A stretch of DNA of 64,000 bases from Lentisphaerae bacterium GWF2_57_35 (GCA_001804865.1 MHBK01000033.1:62001-126000); one strand, 5' to 3'; counted from the stretch's first letter, positions 34,351-43,032 are shown. Program-made: numbers and translations. Notes: generated by a model not told the origin, from the letters alone.

Positions 34351-35170
34351 GGGCCATTTCCTTCCAGAGTTGGATGAGAAACTTTTTCATGTTGCCCATG
34401 GACTTGCGGGTGGTGTCGGTGACTTCTTCGTGCGAAAGAGCGGCAGGGGAAATGCCGGCGGCATAATTGGTAATGCAGGAAATCCCGCCCACGCGCAGAC
34501 TCGCGGCACTGGCGAGCAAGGCTTCGGGAACGGTGGACATGCCGACGGCGTCGGCGCCCAAGGTTTGCCAGGCGCGGATTTCGGCCGGCGTCTCGTAGGA
34601 GGGGCCTGATCCCGCCAGGTAAACGCCGTGCGTTACGGGCACGCCACAGGCTTTGGAGGCTTGATCCATCATGTCTCGTAAATCGGAATTGTAAACGTGG
34701 GACTGGTCTGGGAAGCGCGGCCCCCAGACGGTGTTATGCTTGCCCATCAAGGGATTGGCGCACATGAGATTGATGTGGTCGTCGATCGCCATTAAATCGC
34801 CAGGCGTGAGGTCTTTCCTGATGCCGCCGGCCGCATTGGTCAGGACGACGGAGGTGGCGCCGAATTGTTTTAACACGAAGATGGGCAGGGCGATCGGCGT
34901 CCAGCCTTCTCCTTCGTACCAATGCCTCCGGCCCTGAAAAACGAATGTTTCCAAGCCCGAACTAACGCCCCAGACCAGGCGGCCCGCATGCCCGACGACG
35001 CCGGTGGCGCCGAGTCCCGCAATTTTTTCGTAGGGCAGGATGCCTTTGATTTCAAAGGCTTCCGCGACATCGCTCCAGCCGGAACCAAGAACAAGGCCGC
35101 AAACCGGATGGGCGTGGGGAAATGCTTTTCGGACAAATTCGACAGCTTGATCCAGGATATCGTAGTTCAT
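34343..35170 (-). CDS. Purine nucleoside phosphorylase (trimeric PNP type)
   Basis: The enzyme cleaves purine nucleosides to base and (deoxy)ribose 1-phosphate. The 275-residue protein has LGSGWSD (phosphate loop), FQGRRHWYEG, TNAAGGI, GPSYETPAEI (with the base-contacting Glu) and VGMSTVPEALLA. These are features of the trimeric PunA-type enzymes. It lies 13 bases after the pyrimidine phosphorylase gene and overlaps cdd. Confidence 0.95.
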   Translation of the reverse strand: MNYDILDQAVEFVRKAFPHAHPVCGLVLGSGWSDVAEAFEIKGILPYEKIAGLGATGVVGHAGRLVWGVSSGLETFVFQGRRHWYEGEGWTPIALPIFVLKQFGATSVVLTNAAGGIRKDLTPGDLMAIDDHINLMCANPLMGKHNTVWGPRFPDQSHVYNSDLRDMMDQASKACGVPVTHGVYLAGSGPSYETPAEIRAWQTLGADAVGMSTVPEALLASAASLRVGGISCITNYAAGISPAALSHEEVTDTTRKSMGNMKKFLIQLWKEMAHE

Positions 35171-35183
35171 GGCGCTCCCGTTG

Positions 35184-36479
35184 TTATTTAATCAGACAGG
35201 GTCGGTCAACACGGTTTTCGGAAAACGTGAAGGCTCCGGCCACCCATTTCTCCGCCTCCGCGAGGCGCGCTTCATCGTTGGCATGCAAGGCAACCAGCGG
35301 CTGGCGAATCTCGACCTGATCTCCGATTTTCGCCAGGCGGCTGGTTCCGACGGCGAAATCAATGAGGTCGTCTGTTTTTGCGCGTCCGGCGCCCAGGACC
35401 AGACAGGCTTTGCCGATCGATTCGGCATCGACGCCGGCCAGATATCCTTTTGATGGCGATAGATAATCGCGTTGAATGCGTGCGGTTGGAAGCCACTTTT
35501 CAGGGTGGGCGGTTACATCGGGATGGCCGCCCTGGAGTTCGATCATGCGGGCAAAGCGTTCGAGCGCCTGGCCGTTGTCGAGAAACTTCCGCAAAATGGC
35601 TTTGCCTTCGTCGAGGCTGGCGGCTTTGCCGCAGAGGACGAGCATGTCGGCGCCCAACGCCAGCGTGATTTCGATCAGATCGGCAGGGCCTTCGCCTCGC
35701 AGAGTTTGAATGCTTTCCAGAATTTCCAGGCTGTTGCCGGCGGTGCGGCCCAGCGGTTGATTCATGTCTGTGATGACGGCATCGACCTTTTTGCCCATGT
35801 TGGCGCCGACGTCGATCATGCTCTGGGCCAGCTCGACGGCCCGCTCGTACGTCGACATGAAAGCGCCTTTGCCCCATTTCACGTCGAGAACCAGCGCGTC
35901 GATGCCTTCAGCCAGCTTCTTGGACATGATGCTGGCGGTGATCAGGGGAATGGAGGCCACCGTGCCGGTCACGTCGCGCAGGGCGTAGAGTTTTTTGTCG
36001 GCTGGGGCAATCTGCTTGGTTTGGCCGATAATGGAGCAGCCGCATTTCCGGACGACGTCCAGGAATTCTTCCGTGGAAAGATTGGTTCGGTAGCCCGGGA
36101 TGGAGTCCAGCTTATCCAGGGTGCCGCCGGTAATGCCGAGCCCGCGCCCGGATATCATGGGGACTGCAATGTCGCAGCAGGCCACGAGCGGAGCAAGGAT
36201 CAAGGAAACTTTGTCGCCGATGCCGCCGGTGGAATGTTTGTCGACTTTTGGTTTGTCGATGGAGCTGGTGTCGAGGATATCGCCGGAATGCAGCATCGCA
36301 TCGGTAAGCACGGCCGTTTCCGCGGCCGACATGCCTTTCAAGAAAATAGCCATGGCCAGGGCGGACATTTGATAATCGGGAATGGTTCCGAGGGTGAAGC
36401 CGTCGATGAAGAATCGGATTTCGTCCGGCGAGAGCGCAAGTCCATCGCGTTTCTTTTCAATGATCCATTGCGGTATCAT
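35184..36479 (-). CDS. deoA: Thymidine / pyrimidine-nucleoside phosphorylase
   Basis: The enzyme phosphorolyses thymidine and uridine. The 431-residue protein contains the family signature KVDKHSTGGIGDKVSLILAP, ISGRGLGITGGTLDKL and the C-terminal phosphorylase domain (LSPSKGYLAGVDAESIG). Whether it prefers thymidine (DeoA) or is broad (Pdp) is not readable here. I chose ATG 36479; the frame is open to 36578 but without family resemblance. It heads the operon with PNP and cdd. Confidence 0.95.
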   Translation of the reverse strand: MIPQWIIEKKRDGLALSPDEIRFFIDGFTLGTIPDYQMSALAMAIFLKGMSAAETAVLTDAMLHSGDILDTSSIDKPKVDKHSTGGIGDKVSLILAPLVACCDIAVPMISGRGLGITGGTLDKLDSIPGYRTNLSTEEFLDVVRKCGCSIIGQTKQIAPADKKLYALRDVTGTVASIPLITASIMSKKLAEGIDALVLDVKWGKGAFMSTYERAVELAQSMIDVGANMGKKVDAVITDMNQPLGRTAGNSLEILESIQTLRGEGPADLIEITLALGADMLVLCGKAASLDEGKAILRKFLDNGQALERFARMIELQGGHPDVTAHPEKWLPTARIQRDYLSPSKGYLAGVDAESIGKACLVLGAGRAKTDDLIDFAVGTSRLAKIGDQVEIRQPLVALHANDEARLAEAEKWVAGAFTFSENRVDRPCLIK

Positions 36480-36659
36480 GATCTTTTTTCGCTCCTTGAA
36501 TCGCGGTCGTCTGTCCGGTTGTCGCCGTGCGTTGTAGACCGCTGATCGACGCAGGGGCGCGAAGTTTCCAAAGGCCAAGAAGCTCCGGGTTTAACTTGAG
36601 CCAAAATACTCGAATGCCGTGGCGAAGTATAGCGAAGAAGAGTTGTCGTGGCGGGGTTG

Positions 36660-36708
36660 GGCGCATCCTGACACGGCCGCAACAGCGGACGGCGACAGAG
36701 CGCCGTCC
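36660..36708. repeat. TIR-bounded element, partial copy 3
   Basis: GGCGCATCCTGACACGGCCGC is followed by AACAGCGGACGGCGACAGAG and CGCCGTCC, as in the left part of the element at 45787-45923. No right end was found. Confidence 0.75.
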
Positions 36709-36837
36709 TATCTGAATCCTCCGGATGGGCTCATGGCGCGGACGGGGCTGGAAATGGTGCGGTCCGCCGACGATATGGTGATTCTGCGCCGGGACCAGCC
36801 CACCGCCGAACACGCCTTGAATCAGATGCGCAGGCGG
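36709..36837 (+). pseudogene. Group II intron reverse transcriptase fragment
   Basis: The frame reads YLNPPDGLMARTGLEMVRSA then DDMVILRRDQPTAEHALNQM. Group II intron reverse transcriptases have NIYLxxLDxxM...VRYADDFVIL...AExAL at the active site. Only about 43 residues remain, the catalytic YADD reads SADD, and no other RT, maturase or intron RNA domain is nearby. This is a dead relic. Confidence 0.7.
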
Positions 36838-36924
36838 GCGAAGACGGGCTCTTTTTCACGTCAAACCGCGTCAAACCTTGAAGCCCCATCGCTCAGCCTT
36901 TGCGGATTGCCATTTAAAGAGCCT

Positions 36925-36960
36925 TTGACGGCATTATGATGTAGATGTAATATTTACATC
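36925..36960 (+). promoter_or_regulatory. vapBC promoter with overlapping operator
   Basis: TTGACG and TAATAT are 17 bases apart. The dyad GATGTAA-TAT-TTACATC (36944-36960) overlaps the -10 and ends at the base before the vapB ATG (36961). Predicted transcription begins at or within a base or two of that ATG, so the message is probably leaderless. Autoregulation by the antitoxin is the known rule for such operons. Confidence 0.65.
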
Positions 36961-37254
36961 ATGATTAGAACACAAATACAATTGCCGGACGAGTTGTACC
37001 GGGCGGCGAAGGAATTGGCGGCGCGCAAGGAATGGTCGTTGGCGGAGATTGTGCGGCGGGGGTTGGAGACCATTCTGGCTCATTATCCCGAGCCGGAACA
37101 GCCGCAGTCGGAATGGAAGCTTCCGGAGCCGAGACCTTTGGGAGCCGATGCCTTTTTTGAGAATCCGGATTGGCGGTATGAAATCAATCAGTCCCACGGT
37201 GTGATTTCTGAGCCAAAAAGCCGCTACAAAAGCGGGAAGAAGAAGGGTTCATGA
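36961..37254 (+). CDS. vapB: VapB-like antitoxin (ribbon-helix-helix)
   Basis: The 97-residue protein begins MIRTQIQLPDELYRAAKELA, a ribbon-helix-helix DNA-binding fold, and has a disordered, charged C-terminal half that would wrap the toxin. It neutralises the PIN toxin encoded next and represses its own promoter. Its stop overlaps the toxin start (ATGA at 37251). Confidence 0.88.
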   Translation: MIRTQIQLPDELYRAAKELAARKEWSLAEIVRRGLETILAHYPEPEQPQSEWKLPEPRPLGADAFFENPDWRYEINQSHGVISEPKSRYKSGKKKGS

Positions 37255-37691
37255 TCTCGTGCGATACCAACATTCTTTTTGCGGCATTGGACAGCCGGTC
37301 TGCATGGCATGAGTCTTCGAAACGTTTTCTCGAATTCATGTCGGCCCGGGACGATTTTGCGACGTGCGAATTGATGCTGATCGAACTATACGGCTTGCTG
37401 CGCAATCCCGTTGTTTCCGGCCGTTCATATACCGCGCTGGACGCTGCCGCCGTCGTTCAACAATTCCGCGCCCATCCCCGTTGGCACGTTCTGGACTATC
37501 CCGGCCCCCAGGCGGAGCTAATGAAGCGTTTGTGGCACATGGCGGGGCAAAGAGCGTTTCCTTATAAGCGCGTCTATGATGCGCGGCTGGCGCTGACGCT
37601 TCGGCATCATGGCGTCACGGATTTCGCCACGCGGAATATAAAGGATTTCCAGAGCTTTGGCTTTAAACGAGTCTGGGATCCGTGCGCGTAA
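37251..37691 (+). CDS. vapC: VapC-like PIN-domain ribonuclease toxin
   Basis: The 146-residue PIN protein has the acidic active site: Asp5 (SCDTNIL), Glu45 (MLIELYG), Asp110 (VYDARLAL) and Asp124 (VTDFATRN). VapC toxins are Mg-dependent RNases, often cutting initiator tRNA or 23S rRNA; the target here is not known. It is coupled to vapB. Confidence 0.92.
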   Translation: MISCDTNILFAALDSRSAWHESSKRFLEFMSARDDFATCELMLIELYGLLRNPVVSGRSYTALDAAAVVQQFRAHPRWHVLDYPGPQAELMKRLWHMAGQRAFPYKRVYDARLALTLRHHGVTDFATRNIKDFQSFGFKRVWDPCA

Positions 37692-37777
37692 CCATCGGGC
37701 CGCTTCATGGTTTGAGTTGTCTAAGCGCTGAGATGAATGTATCTTATGGCGCGATAGCTTAACTGGAAGGAATGCAC

Positions 37778-38569
37778 ATGAAGGAAGAACAACAGCAAAC
37801 GCTTGCCGTCTTCATCGATTTCGAAAATCTCGCCCTGGGTTTGAAGGACCGGAAAGAACGGTTTCAAATCGAACGCGTCATCGCCCGATTGCTCGAAAAA
37901 GGCAATATCGTCGTCAAGCGCGCCTATGCCGATTGGGGCAAGTTCGCCTCCTACACGACCAGTCTTCATGAGGCGGCCATCGAATTGATCGAAATTCCCA
38001 TTCGCCGCATGACCGGCAAAAATTCCGCCGACATGCGTTTGTGCGTGGATGCCATGGACCTCAGTTATTCCAAGCCGCACATCACCACGTTCGTCATCCT
38101 GTCCGGCGACAGCGATTTTTCGCCGCTCGTTTCCAAGTTGCGCGAGAACGACAAGCAGGTGATCGGTCTGGGCATGAAGGAGGCCACTTCGGTTCTTTTG
38201 CGCGACAATTGCGACGAGTTTATTTTTTACGAGGACATCCTGCGGGAGGAAACTCAGGCGGAAGAAGTGCCCGTTCAGGGGGTGGACGACAAGAAAAAGG
38301 AGGCCTTCCGCATTTTGCTCGAAACGTTGGAGGCGCTCCGTCGCGAGAATCGCGAAACGTTGTGGTCGGCTTTGATCAAGATGACCATCAAGCGGAAGCG
38401 TCCCTCGTTCAACGAGTCCTATTATGGCTATAGGAATTTCAGCCAATTGCTCGAAGACGCCGCGGAAAAGAACTTGGTTACCTTGACGCGCGACGCGGCC
38501 AACCGGACCTATATTGTTACGCAATTCGGTTCCGAAGCCGAAAAAAGCCCCAAGCGCGGACGGAAATAG
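37778..38569 (+). CDS. NYN-domain ribonuclease with C-terminal OST-HTH/LOTUS domain
   Basis: The 263-residue protein has an N-terminal NYN (PIN-like) nuclease domain with Asp14 (VFIDFEN), Asp85 and Asp91 (SADMRLCVDAMD) and Asp111/Asp113 (SGDSDFSPLV). Residues 180-250 (PSFNESYYGYRNFSQLLEDA) match the OST-HTH/LOTUS fold, which binds RNA. This domain pair is known in bacteria (DUF88/LabA-type) and in animal MARF1. The biological substrate is unknown. GGAAGG seven bases before ATG 37778 favours it over ATG 37772. An extended hairpin (38615-38643) lies at the end of the convergent gene. Confidence 0.88.
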   Translation: MKEEQQQTLAVFIDFENLALGLKDRKERFQIERVIARLLEKGNIVVKRAYADWGKFASYTTSLHEAAIELIEIPIRRMTGKNSADMRLCVDAMDLSYSKPHITTFVILSGDSDFSPLVSKLRENDKQVIGLGMKEATSVLLRDNCDEFIFYEDILREETQAEEVPVQGVDDKKKEAFRILLETLEALRRENRETLWSALIKMTIKRKRPSFNESYYGYRNFSQLLEDAAEKNLVTLTRDAANRTYIVTQFGSEAEKSPKRGRK

Positions 38570-38613
38570 CGGAGTTATCTCTTGTCGCGATAGGCCGTCC
38601 CTCCTAACCGTAA

Positions 38614-39474
38614 TCATAATCTCTTGAGGAGATTAAGATTATGAGGGAGGACGGGAGGCGGATGGGCCGCGAGGAATGGGCCTTCGTCCTCCGGCTCCTG
38701 GATCGAGTGCAAGAGCACCTTGATGCGCCCGATGGGCGCCTTGATGTACATTTGCGTTACGATTCTTCGTTGATCCGTGGAAACCCAGACATAGCCGGGA
38801 ATCTTCCGGACAAAGAACTCGTTGCTGTCTACGGAAACCTTGAGCAGGACGCTGGGGATGGTTCCGAAGCCGTCCAGCCGTATGTTCTGCTGCTTGATGG
38901 CCTTGATCCGGAAATGCTGCAACTGGTCGTCAATGGCTAGTTCGCTGTCGCGTTCGTCGCCCGGGGTGAGCGCCTGGGATCTCATCCAGTAGAGAAACGA
39001 TACCAAGCCATGCGTGTCGGCCTGGATCGGGTATTCGACCGTCCTATTTTTAATGTGGTCCACCCAGCGCGCAACTTTGTTCTGGTGGTCAAAGAAGAGT
39101 TCGTCATCCCCCCTTGTGGGTCCCTCTCTGGTCTTCTTGGCCAAATAAATCGGCAGAAAAGTGACCGGATCGATGTAGCACACCAGCTCATCGTTGACTG
39201 GATAGATCGTATCCATGAAGCGATTGCTGTGGGCCGTGAATCGCACCACGAGCAATTTGCGTCCCTCCACGACGGCCCACTCGGTGAAAAGGATCGAATA
39301 GCCCACCGGCAGAAGGCCCCAATGCATGTGATAGGTCAGCGTCTCTCCGACCGGAAACCACAGGGCGTCCTCGCTCTCTCCGGCTTGAAGCCTCGTAGAG
39401 GACACAGCGGTTACGGTTGCGATCAGGACCAACCGCTGGAGCATAGAAGCAATTCTTTTCATTCCATGATGCAT
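38614..39474 (-). CDS. DUF3108 domain protein, exported
   Basis: The 286-residue protein has a signal peptide (MLQRLVLIATVTAVSSTRLQA) and a DUF3108 domain: FPVGETLTYHMHWGLLPVGY, DTIYPVNDELVCYIDP, FFDHQNKVARW and FVRKIPGYVWVSTDQRRIV. These periplasmic proteins have a predicted beta-barrel-like lipid-binding fold, and their function is unknown. ATG 39474 and 39462 are both possible starts. The stop lies inside a hairpin (CATAATCT/AGATTATG) that may end transcription from both sides. Confidence 0.8.
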   Translation of the reverse strand: MHHGMKRIASMLQRLVLIATVTAVSSTRLQAGESEDALWFPVGETLTYHMHWGLLPVGYSILFTEWAVVEGRKLLVVRFTAHSNRFMDTIYPVNDELVCYIDPVTFLPIYLAKKTREGPTRGDDELFFDHQNKVARWVDHIKNRTVEYPIQADTHGLVSFLYWMRSQALTPGDERDSELAIDDQLQHFRIKAIKQQNIRLDGFGTIPSVLLKVSVDSNEFFVRKIPGYVWVSTDQRRIVTQMYIKAPIGRIKVLLHSIQEPEDEGPFLAAHPPPVLPHNLNLLKRL

Positions 39475-39480
39475 GGTTCA

Positions 39481-40434
39481 TTAGGCGCCCACGCTCAGCA
39501 CGATTTTTCCGACGGTATGCCGGGTTTCGATCATTTCATGAGCCCGTGCCGCTTCCGTCAAAGGCAGAACCGCTGCCAGATGCGTGGACAGGCTTCCTTC
39601 CTCGATTTTTTGCCGCAGATGGTCAAGCTGGCTTCCGTTGGGCGACACAAAAACGTAGTGAGCCCTCACGCCATTTTCCTGGAGCTGTTTGATCACCGTC
39701 GCATCCAGAATGGAGACCAGCCGTCCTTTTTTGGCCAGCACATCGACGCTGCGCGTGAGCGTGTCGCCTCCAACGCAATCGAAAACCACATCGACGCCAT
39801 CCGGATACATGGCCTGCACAGTTTGCCGGAAATCGCGGATGGTATAATCGATCGCGGCGTGCGCTCCAAGCGATTTTATATATTCATGATTTGCGGCGCC
39901 GGACGATCCGATCACGTGCGCTCCGGCGTCGTGAGCCAGTTGGACGGCAAAGCTTCCGACGCCGCCTGCTGCCGCATGAATCAGGATGGTTTCCCCGCCT
40001 TTCAACTGTGCGGCCTCGAAGAGCGACTGATACGCCGTCAAGCCGGCCAAGGGAACCGCCCCGGCCTCGTCGAACGACATGTTCGAGGGCTTCATGGCGG
40101 CGACCTCTTCCGAAACAACGACGTATTCGGCATAACAGCCATCCTTGATTACCGGCTTGCGGCAGTAGGCATAGACGGCATCGTCCTTCTTGAAGCGGGT
40201 TGCGCCCGGGCCGGTCTCGTCCACTACGCCGGCCGCATCCCAGCCGGGGATCAATGGAAACTCGCAGGGTAGGCGTTCCTTCAAAAGACCTTTGCGGATT
40301 TTTACATCCACGTAGTTTACCCCAGCGGCTTTGATCTTGATGCGGATTTCCTTTTCACCCGGTGGGGGGACGGGAAGCTCCATGACTTTTAAAAAGTCGC
40401 GTCCGCCGAATTGTTCAATGGCGATGGCTTTCAT
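39481..40434 (-). CDS. Zinc-free medium-chain quinone oxidoreductase
   Basis: The 317-residue MDR-family protein starts MKAIAIEQFGG, has GVNYVDVKIRKGLL, the NADPH-binding AAAGGVGSFAVQLAHDAGA (about residue 150) and DVVFDCVGGDTL. It lacks the catalytic zinc ligands, as in NADPH:quinone reductase types. The ATG at 40434 lies 20 bases inside the aldo/keto reductase gene, so the two are co-translated. Confidence 0.9.
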   Translation of the reverse strand: MKAIAIEQFGGRDFLKVMELPVPPPGEKEIRIKIKAAGVNYVDVKIRKGLLKERLPCEFPLIPGWDAAGVVDETGPGATRFKKDDAVYAYCRKPVIKDGCYAEYVVVSEEVAAMKPSNMSFDEAGAVPLAGLTAYQSLFEAAQLKGGETILIHAAAGGVGSFAVQLAHDAGAHVIGSSGAANHEYIKSLGAHAAIDYTIRDFRQTVQAMYPDGVDVVFDCVGGDTLTRSVDVLAKKGRLVSILDATVIKQLQENGVRAHYVFVSPNGSQLDHLRQKIEEGSLSTHLAAVLPLTEAARAHEMIETRHTVGKIVLSVGA

Positions 40435-41389
40435 GCAGTGACTCCTGTTGGAAGATGAATTCAATATCCTGCAAGTCCTGCGGTATCAGTTCCAGGTCTA
40501 CCGATACGGCATCGCGTATGTGAGCCGGCGTTCGGGCTCCGACGATAACGGACGTCACGGCGGGTCGTCTCAAAAGCCAGGCAATGGCCAGTTGGCTAAG
40601 CAGGCAGTCCTTGCGGGCTGCGATTCTTTTTAACTTGTCGATCTTGATCGTCCATTCGCCAAACAGCGGTTCGTTGAACATGGGATCGTTGCGGCGATGG
40701 TCGTCGGAGGGCATGGAGGCTACATAGCTGGGGGTTATTTTACCCGTTAGCAGCCCTTTTTGCAGCGGGCTATAGCAGATCACGCCGATGTTTTGCTGCA
40801 CGCAAAAGGGTAGCACTTCCTGCTCGATGCCCCGTGCCAGCAAGCTGTACGGAGGTTGCAGCGAGGCTACGGGATGGATGGCCTGCACGCGTTTCATTTG
40901 ATCGACCGAAAAGTTCGATACGCCGGCGCAGCGAACTTTTCCTTCACGGATAAGATCGACGATGGCGCTCCAGCCTTCTTCGATTTGATCGGGCGGGTTG
41001 GGCCAGTGGATTTGATATAGATCGATGCGCTCGATCCCCAGGCGTTTCAGACTCGCGTTGCATTCCGTACGGACGCTTTCGGTTGTCAACCGTCCTGTAA
41101 TATGGCCCACGGAATCCCAAACCAAACCGCATTTGGTCGCGATCAGCGGAGGCTCGCGCATGCCCCTGAGCGCTCGGCCCAGCACTTCCTCCGAGTGCCC
41201 CAAACCGTACACCGCGGCCGTGTCGATCCAGTTGATGCCTTCCGCAACAGCAGCTCGAATGGTCGCGATCGATTCGCGGTCGTCCTGTGGTCCCCAGCTA
41301 AAGGTCCATCCGCTTCCTCCGTGCGACCAGGTGCCCAGTCCGACGGTAGAAAGTTCCAAATCCGTATAACCAAGCTTTCGAGTTTCCAT
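40415..41389 (-). CDS. Aldo/keto reductase
   Basis: The 324-residue NADPH-dependent oxidoreductase has the catalytic tetrad Asp56, Tyr61, Lys86 and His128 (IDTAAVYG, ATKCG, LYQIHWP), and the C-terminal coenzyme site ...SVIVGARTPAHIRDAV. It belongs to the AKR groups active on small sugars or aldehydes; the substrate is unknown. It is 14 bases from the phosphoesterase gene and overlaps the quinone reductase gene. Confidence 0.93.
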   Translation of the reverse strand: METRKLGYTDLELSTVGLGTWSHGGSGWTFSWGPQDDRESIATIRAAVAEGINWIDTAAVYGLGHSEEVLGRALRGMREPPLIATKCGLVWDSVGHITGRLTTESVRTECNASLKRLGIERIDLYQIHWPNPPDQIEEGWSAIVDLIREGKVRCAGVSNFSVDQMKRVQAIHPVASLQPPYSLLARGIEQEVLPFCVQQNIGVICYSPLQKGLLTGKITPSYVASMPSDDHRRNDPMFNEPLFGEWTIKIDKLKRIAARKDCLLSQLAIAWLLRRPAVTSVIVGARTPAHIRDAVSVDLELIPQDLQDIEFIFQQESLHESHRH

Positions 41390-41403
41390 ACGTTTTCCCT
41401 TCG

Positions 41404-42543
41404 CTAAGGAGCCGGATGGGGCTCCAATACAATCAGCGTCACATCCGGCGGCGCCAGCAGCCGCAAAGGAGGTCCCCAGGCGCCTGCGCCCCGGCTAACA
41501 TACAATAAGAGACTTCCGGTATTATTCAACCCCGGCTCCCAGGGATAAAGGAGCCTGACCACGAGGTGAAACGGGAAGATTTGCCCTCCGTGCGTGTGCC
41601 CGGAAAGTTGCAAATCGCAAAGAGTTGAGGCTATGTCTGAAATCCTCGGTTGATGTTTTAGAAGAATCGTAAAAGCGGAACGATTCCGGTGCCGGCTCAG
41701 AGCCGATTCGTCGGAAAAATAGGGTTGCCGGGTGTACGAGCCGGCCGGATCGTCTACGCCCATCAGGAGCAGATTGGAATGCACCAGGGCCACGCTTTCC
41801 CGCAGCAACTCGATGCCGGCCATTCGATAAAAAGCCAGCGATTCGGTCAGGCGCGCGTAATATTCGTGATTGCCCAGAACGCCATATTTCCCCAGTGGAG
41901 GCCGAAACTGCTCCAGCGCCTCGGCATAAGGCTTCAGGTGCGCCGCCGCGGTGTCCACCACATCGCCGCCGCTGAGAAACAAATCGGGCTTCAAATCGCG
42001 GGCGATGCGAAGAATATGCTTCATCGTGCGCCGTCCCCGACCAATATCGAGATGCACGTCGGAGACATAGAGGATCTTGATCGGAGGGCTTCCCGCGGGA
42101 ATTTTTGACGTGGGCAGATGGACGGTTTTGACCCGGATATTCATGGCCTCGACGGTTCCCGCCAGAAGCCCCGTCAGCGAAAGCCCGACGGCCAGAAAGA
42201 ACGAGACCCGATGCGGAATGACCAGCCCTTTGAACAGCGGCAGCCAGCGCCCCGCCGCTCGGACCGGCAGATTCCAAAGATCCATGAGCAACATCAAGGT
42301 GCAGAACCAGAGCAAAAGCGCCATCCAAAAGTAGAACGGCCAGGCGAGAAGCTGAGCGGACAATTCGTATCCGTGCCGGTCGAGCGCCCGTACGAGAAAC
42401 GGCGCGGCCGCCATGGTCGCCAGCAAAACCGCGAGTGGAATCAGCGCCGCCGGATGGAGGGAAAAAGTGCGAAAGACGACAAAAAAAACATAGGCATGAA
42501 GCAGGCCGTAAACAGCAATTATGCTCAAAACAATGCTCATCAT
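41404..42543 (-). CDS. Membrane-anchored metallophosphoesterase (YkuE/YaeI-like)
   Basis: The 379-residue protein has four or five transmembrane segments in residues 1-150 and a calcineurin-like phosphoesterase domain: SDVHLDIGRGRR, SGGDVVDT, GNHEYY, LKHQP and SGHTHGGQIFP supply the two-metal site. Similar proteins hydrolyse UDP-diacylglucosamine or other lipids. The frame is open to 42945, but that upstream part is repeat DNA; I chose the tandem ATG at 42543. Confidence 0.88.
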   Translation of the reverse strand: MMSIVLSIIAVYGLLHAYVFFVVFRTFSLHPAALIPLAVLLATMAAAPFLVRALDRHGYELSAQLLAWPFYFWMALLLWFCTLMLLMDLWNLPVRAAGRWLPLFKGLVIPHRVSFFLAVGLSLTGLLAGTVEAMNIRVKTVHLPTSKIPAGSPPIKILYVSDVHLDIGRGRRTMKHILRIARDLKPDLFLSGGDVVDTAAAHLKPYAEALEQFRPPLGKYGVLGNHEYYARLTESLAFYRMAGIELLRESVALVHSNLLLMGVDDPAGSYTRQPYFSDESALSRHRNRSAFTILLKHQPRISDIASTLCDLQLSGHTHGGQIFPFHLVVRLLYPWEPGLNNTGSLLLYVSRGAGAWGPPLRLLAPPDVTLIVLEPHPAP

Positions 42544-42588
42544 GCCCCAACGTAAAGCGTATTCGGGTGCAACGCAAGCTGAAGGAAC

Positions 42589-42632
42589 GCATCTTGACGC
42601 GGCCCCCGCGCATACGAATAAAAATCCACTGC
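42589..42632. repeat. TIR-bounded element, partial copy 4
   Basis: CGCATCTTGACGCGGCCCCC followed by GCGCATACGAATAAAAATCCAC matches the left part of the 138-bp element at 55798-55935. The remainder is missing. Confidence 0.75.
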
Positions 42633-42773
42633 GGAAAAGTCGCGGCCCAAGAAAGCGACAAAGAGTTTTAACGCCCGCCTGCAGCGCTGTGCGCAGCACT
42701 GCGGGCAGGCAAAGGCCGCAAAGCCAAGCCTCGCAAAGAAGTCCTGCTGTTCGTCGCAAGGGGGGGTGCGACT

Positions 42774-42947
42774 GAGTGCATCTTGATACGGCCGCAAAAA
42801 AACACGTACCTGGGGATAAACTGGCCAGTGACGGCTGGAGGCGGGGCCACATGGCCCCGCTGGCCGGGGCGAGATCGCCCCGGCTCCATTTCGCAAGCCC
42901 TATCCTTATTGATTGGAATGAATCCGCGGCCGTGTCAAGATGCACCC
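42774..42947. repeat. TIR-bounded element, copy 5 (174 bp)
   Basis: The ends GAGTGCATCTTGATACGGCC and GGCCGTGTCAAGATGCACCC are near-perfect inverted repeats. The interior differs from the other copies and contains two hairpins, GCGGGGCCACATGGCCCCGC (42841-42860) and CCGGGGCGAGATCGCCCCGG (42865-42884). Confidence 0.92.
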
Positions 42948-42982
42948 GGTACGACTTCTACCGTTGAAAATGTATCGACAAA

Positions 42983-43032
42983 TTTTCCAATCGTTGGAAA
43001 AATTCCATCGAAGTTTTCCAACCATTGGAAAA
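42983..43032. repeat. Double palindrome TTTTCCAATCGTTGGAAAA, intergenic copy
   Basis: TTTTCCAATCGTTGGAAAAA and TTTTCCAACCATTGGAAAA are separated by 11 bases. This is the same unit as 16983-17033. It lies 31 bases upstream of the Bax-inhibitor start. Confidence 0.92.

Larger units (their letters stand above)
36480..36924. other. Intergenic region with element end and reverse-transcriptase relic
   Basis: No intact gene is present. It holds one half of a TIR-bounded element (36660-36708) directly followed by a reverse-transcriptase fragment (36709-36837), then an inverted copy of the AGAGCCCGTCTTCG module. Confidence 0.7.

Noticed and set aside
36619..36939. 106-codon open frame as an intact gene
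   Set aside because: Its middle is a reverse-transcriptase fragment and both ends are repeat DNA; there is no SD.
42541..42945. N-terminal extension of the metallophosphoesterase
   Set aside because: The extra 134 codons read through a TIR element and other hairpins; transmembrane segments begin right after the ATG at 42543.
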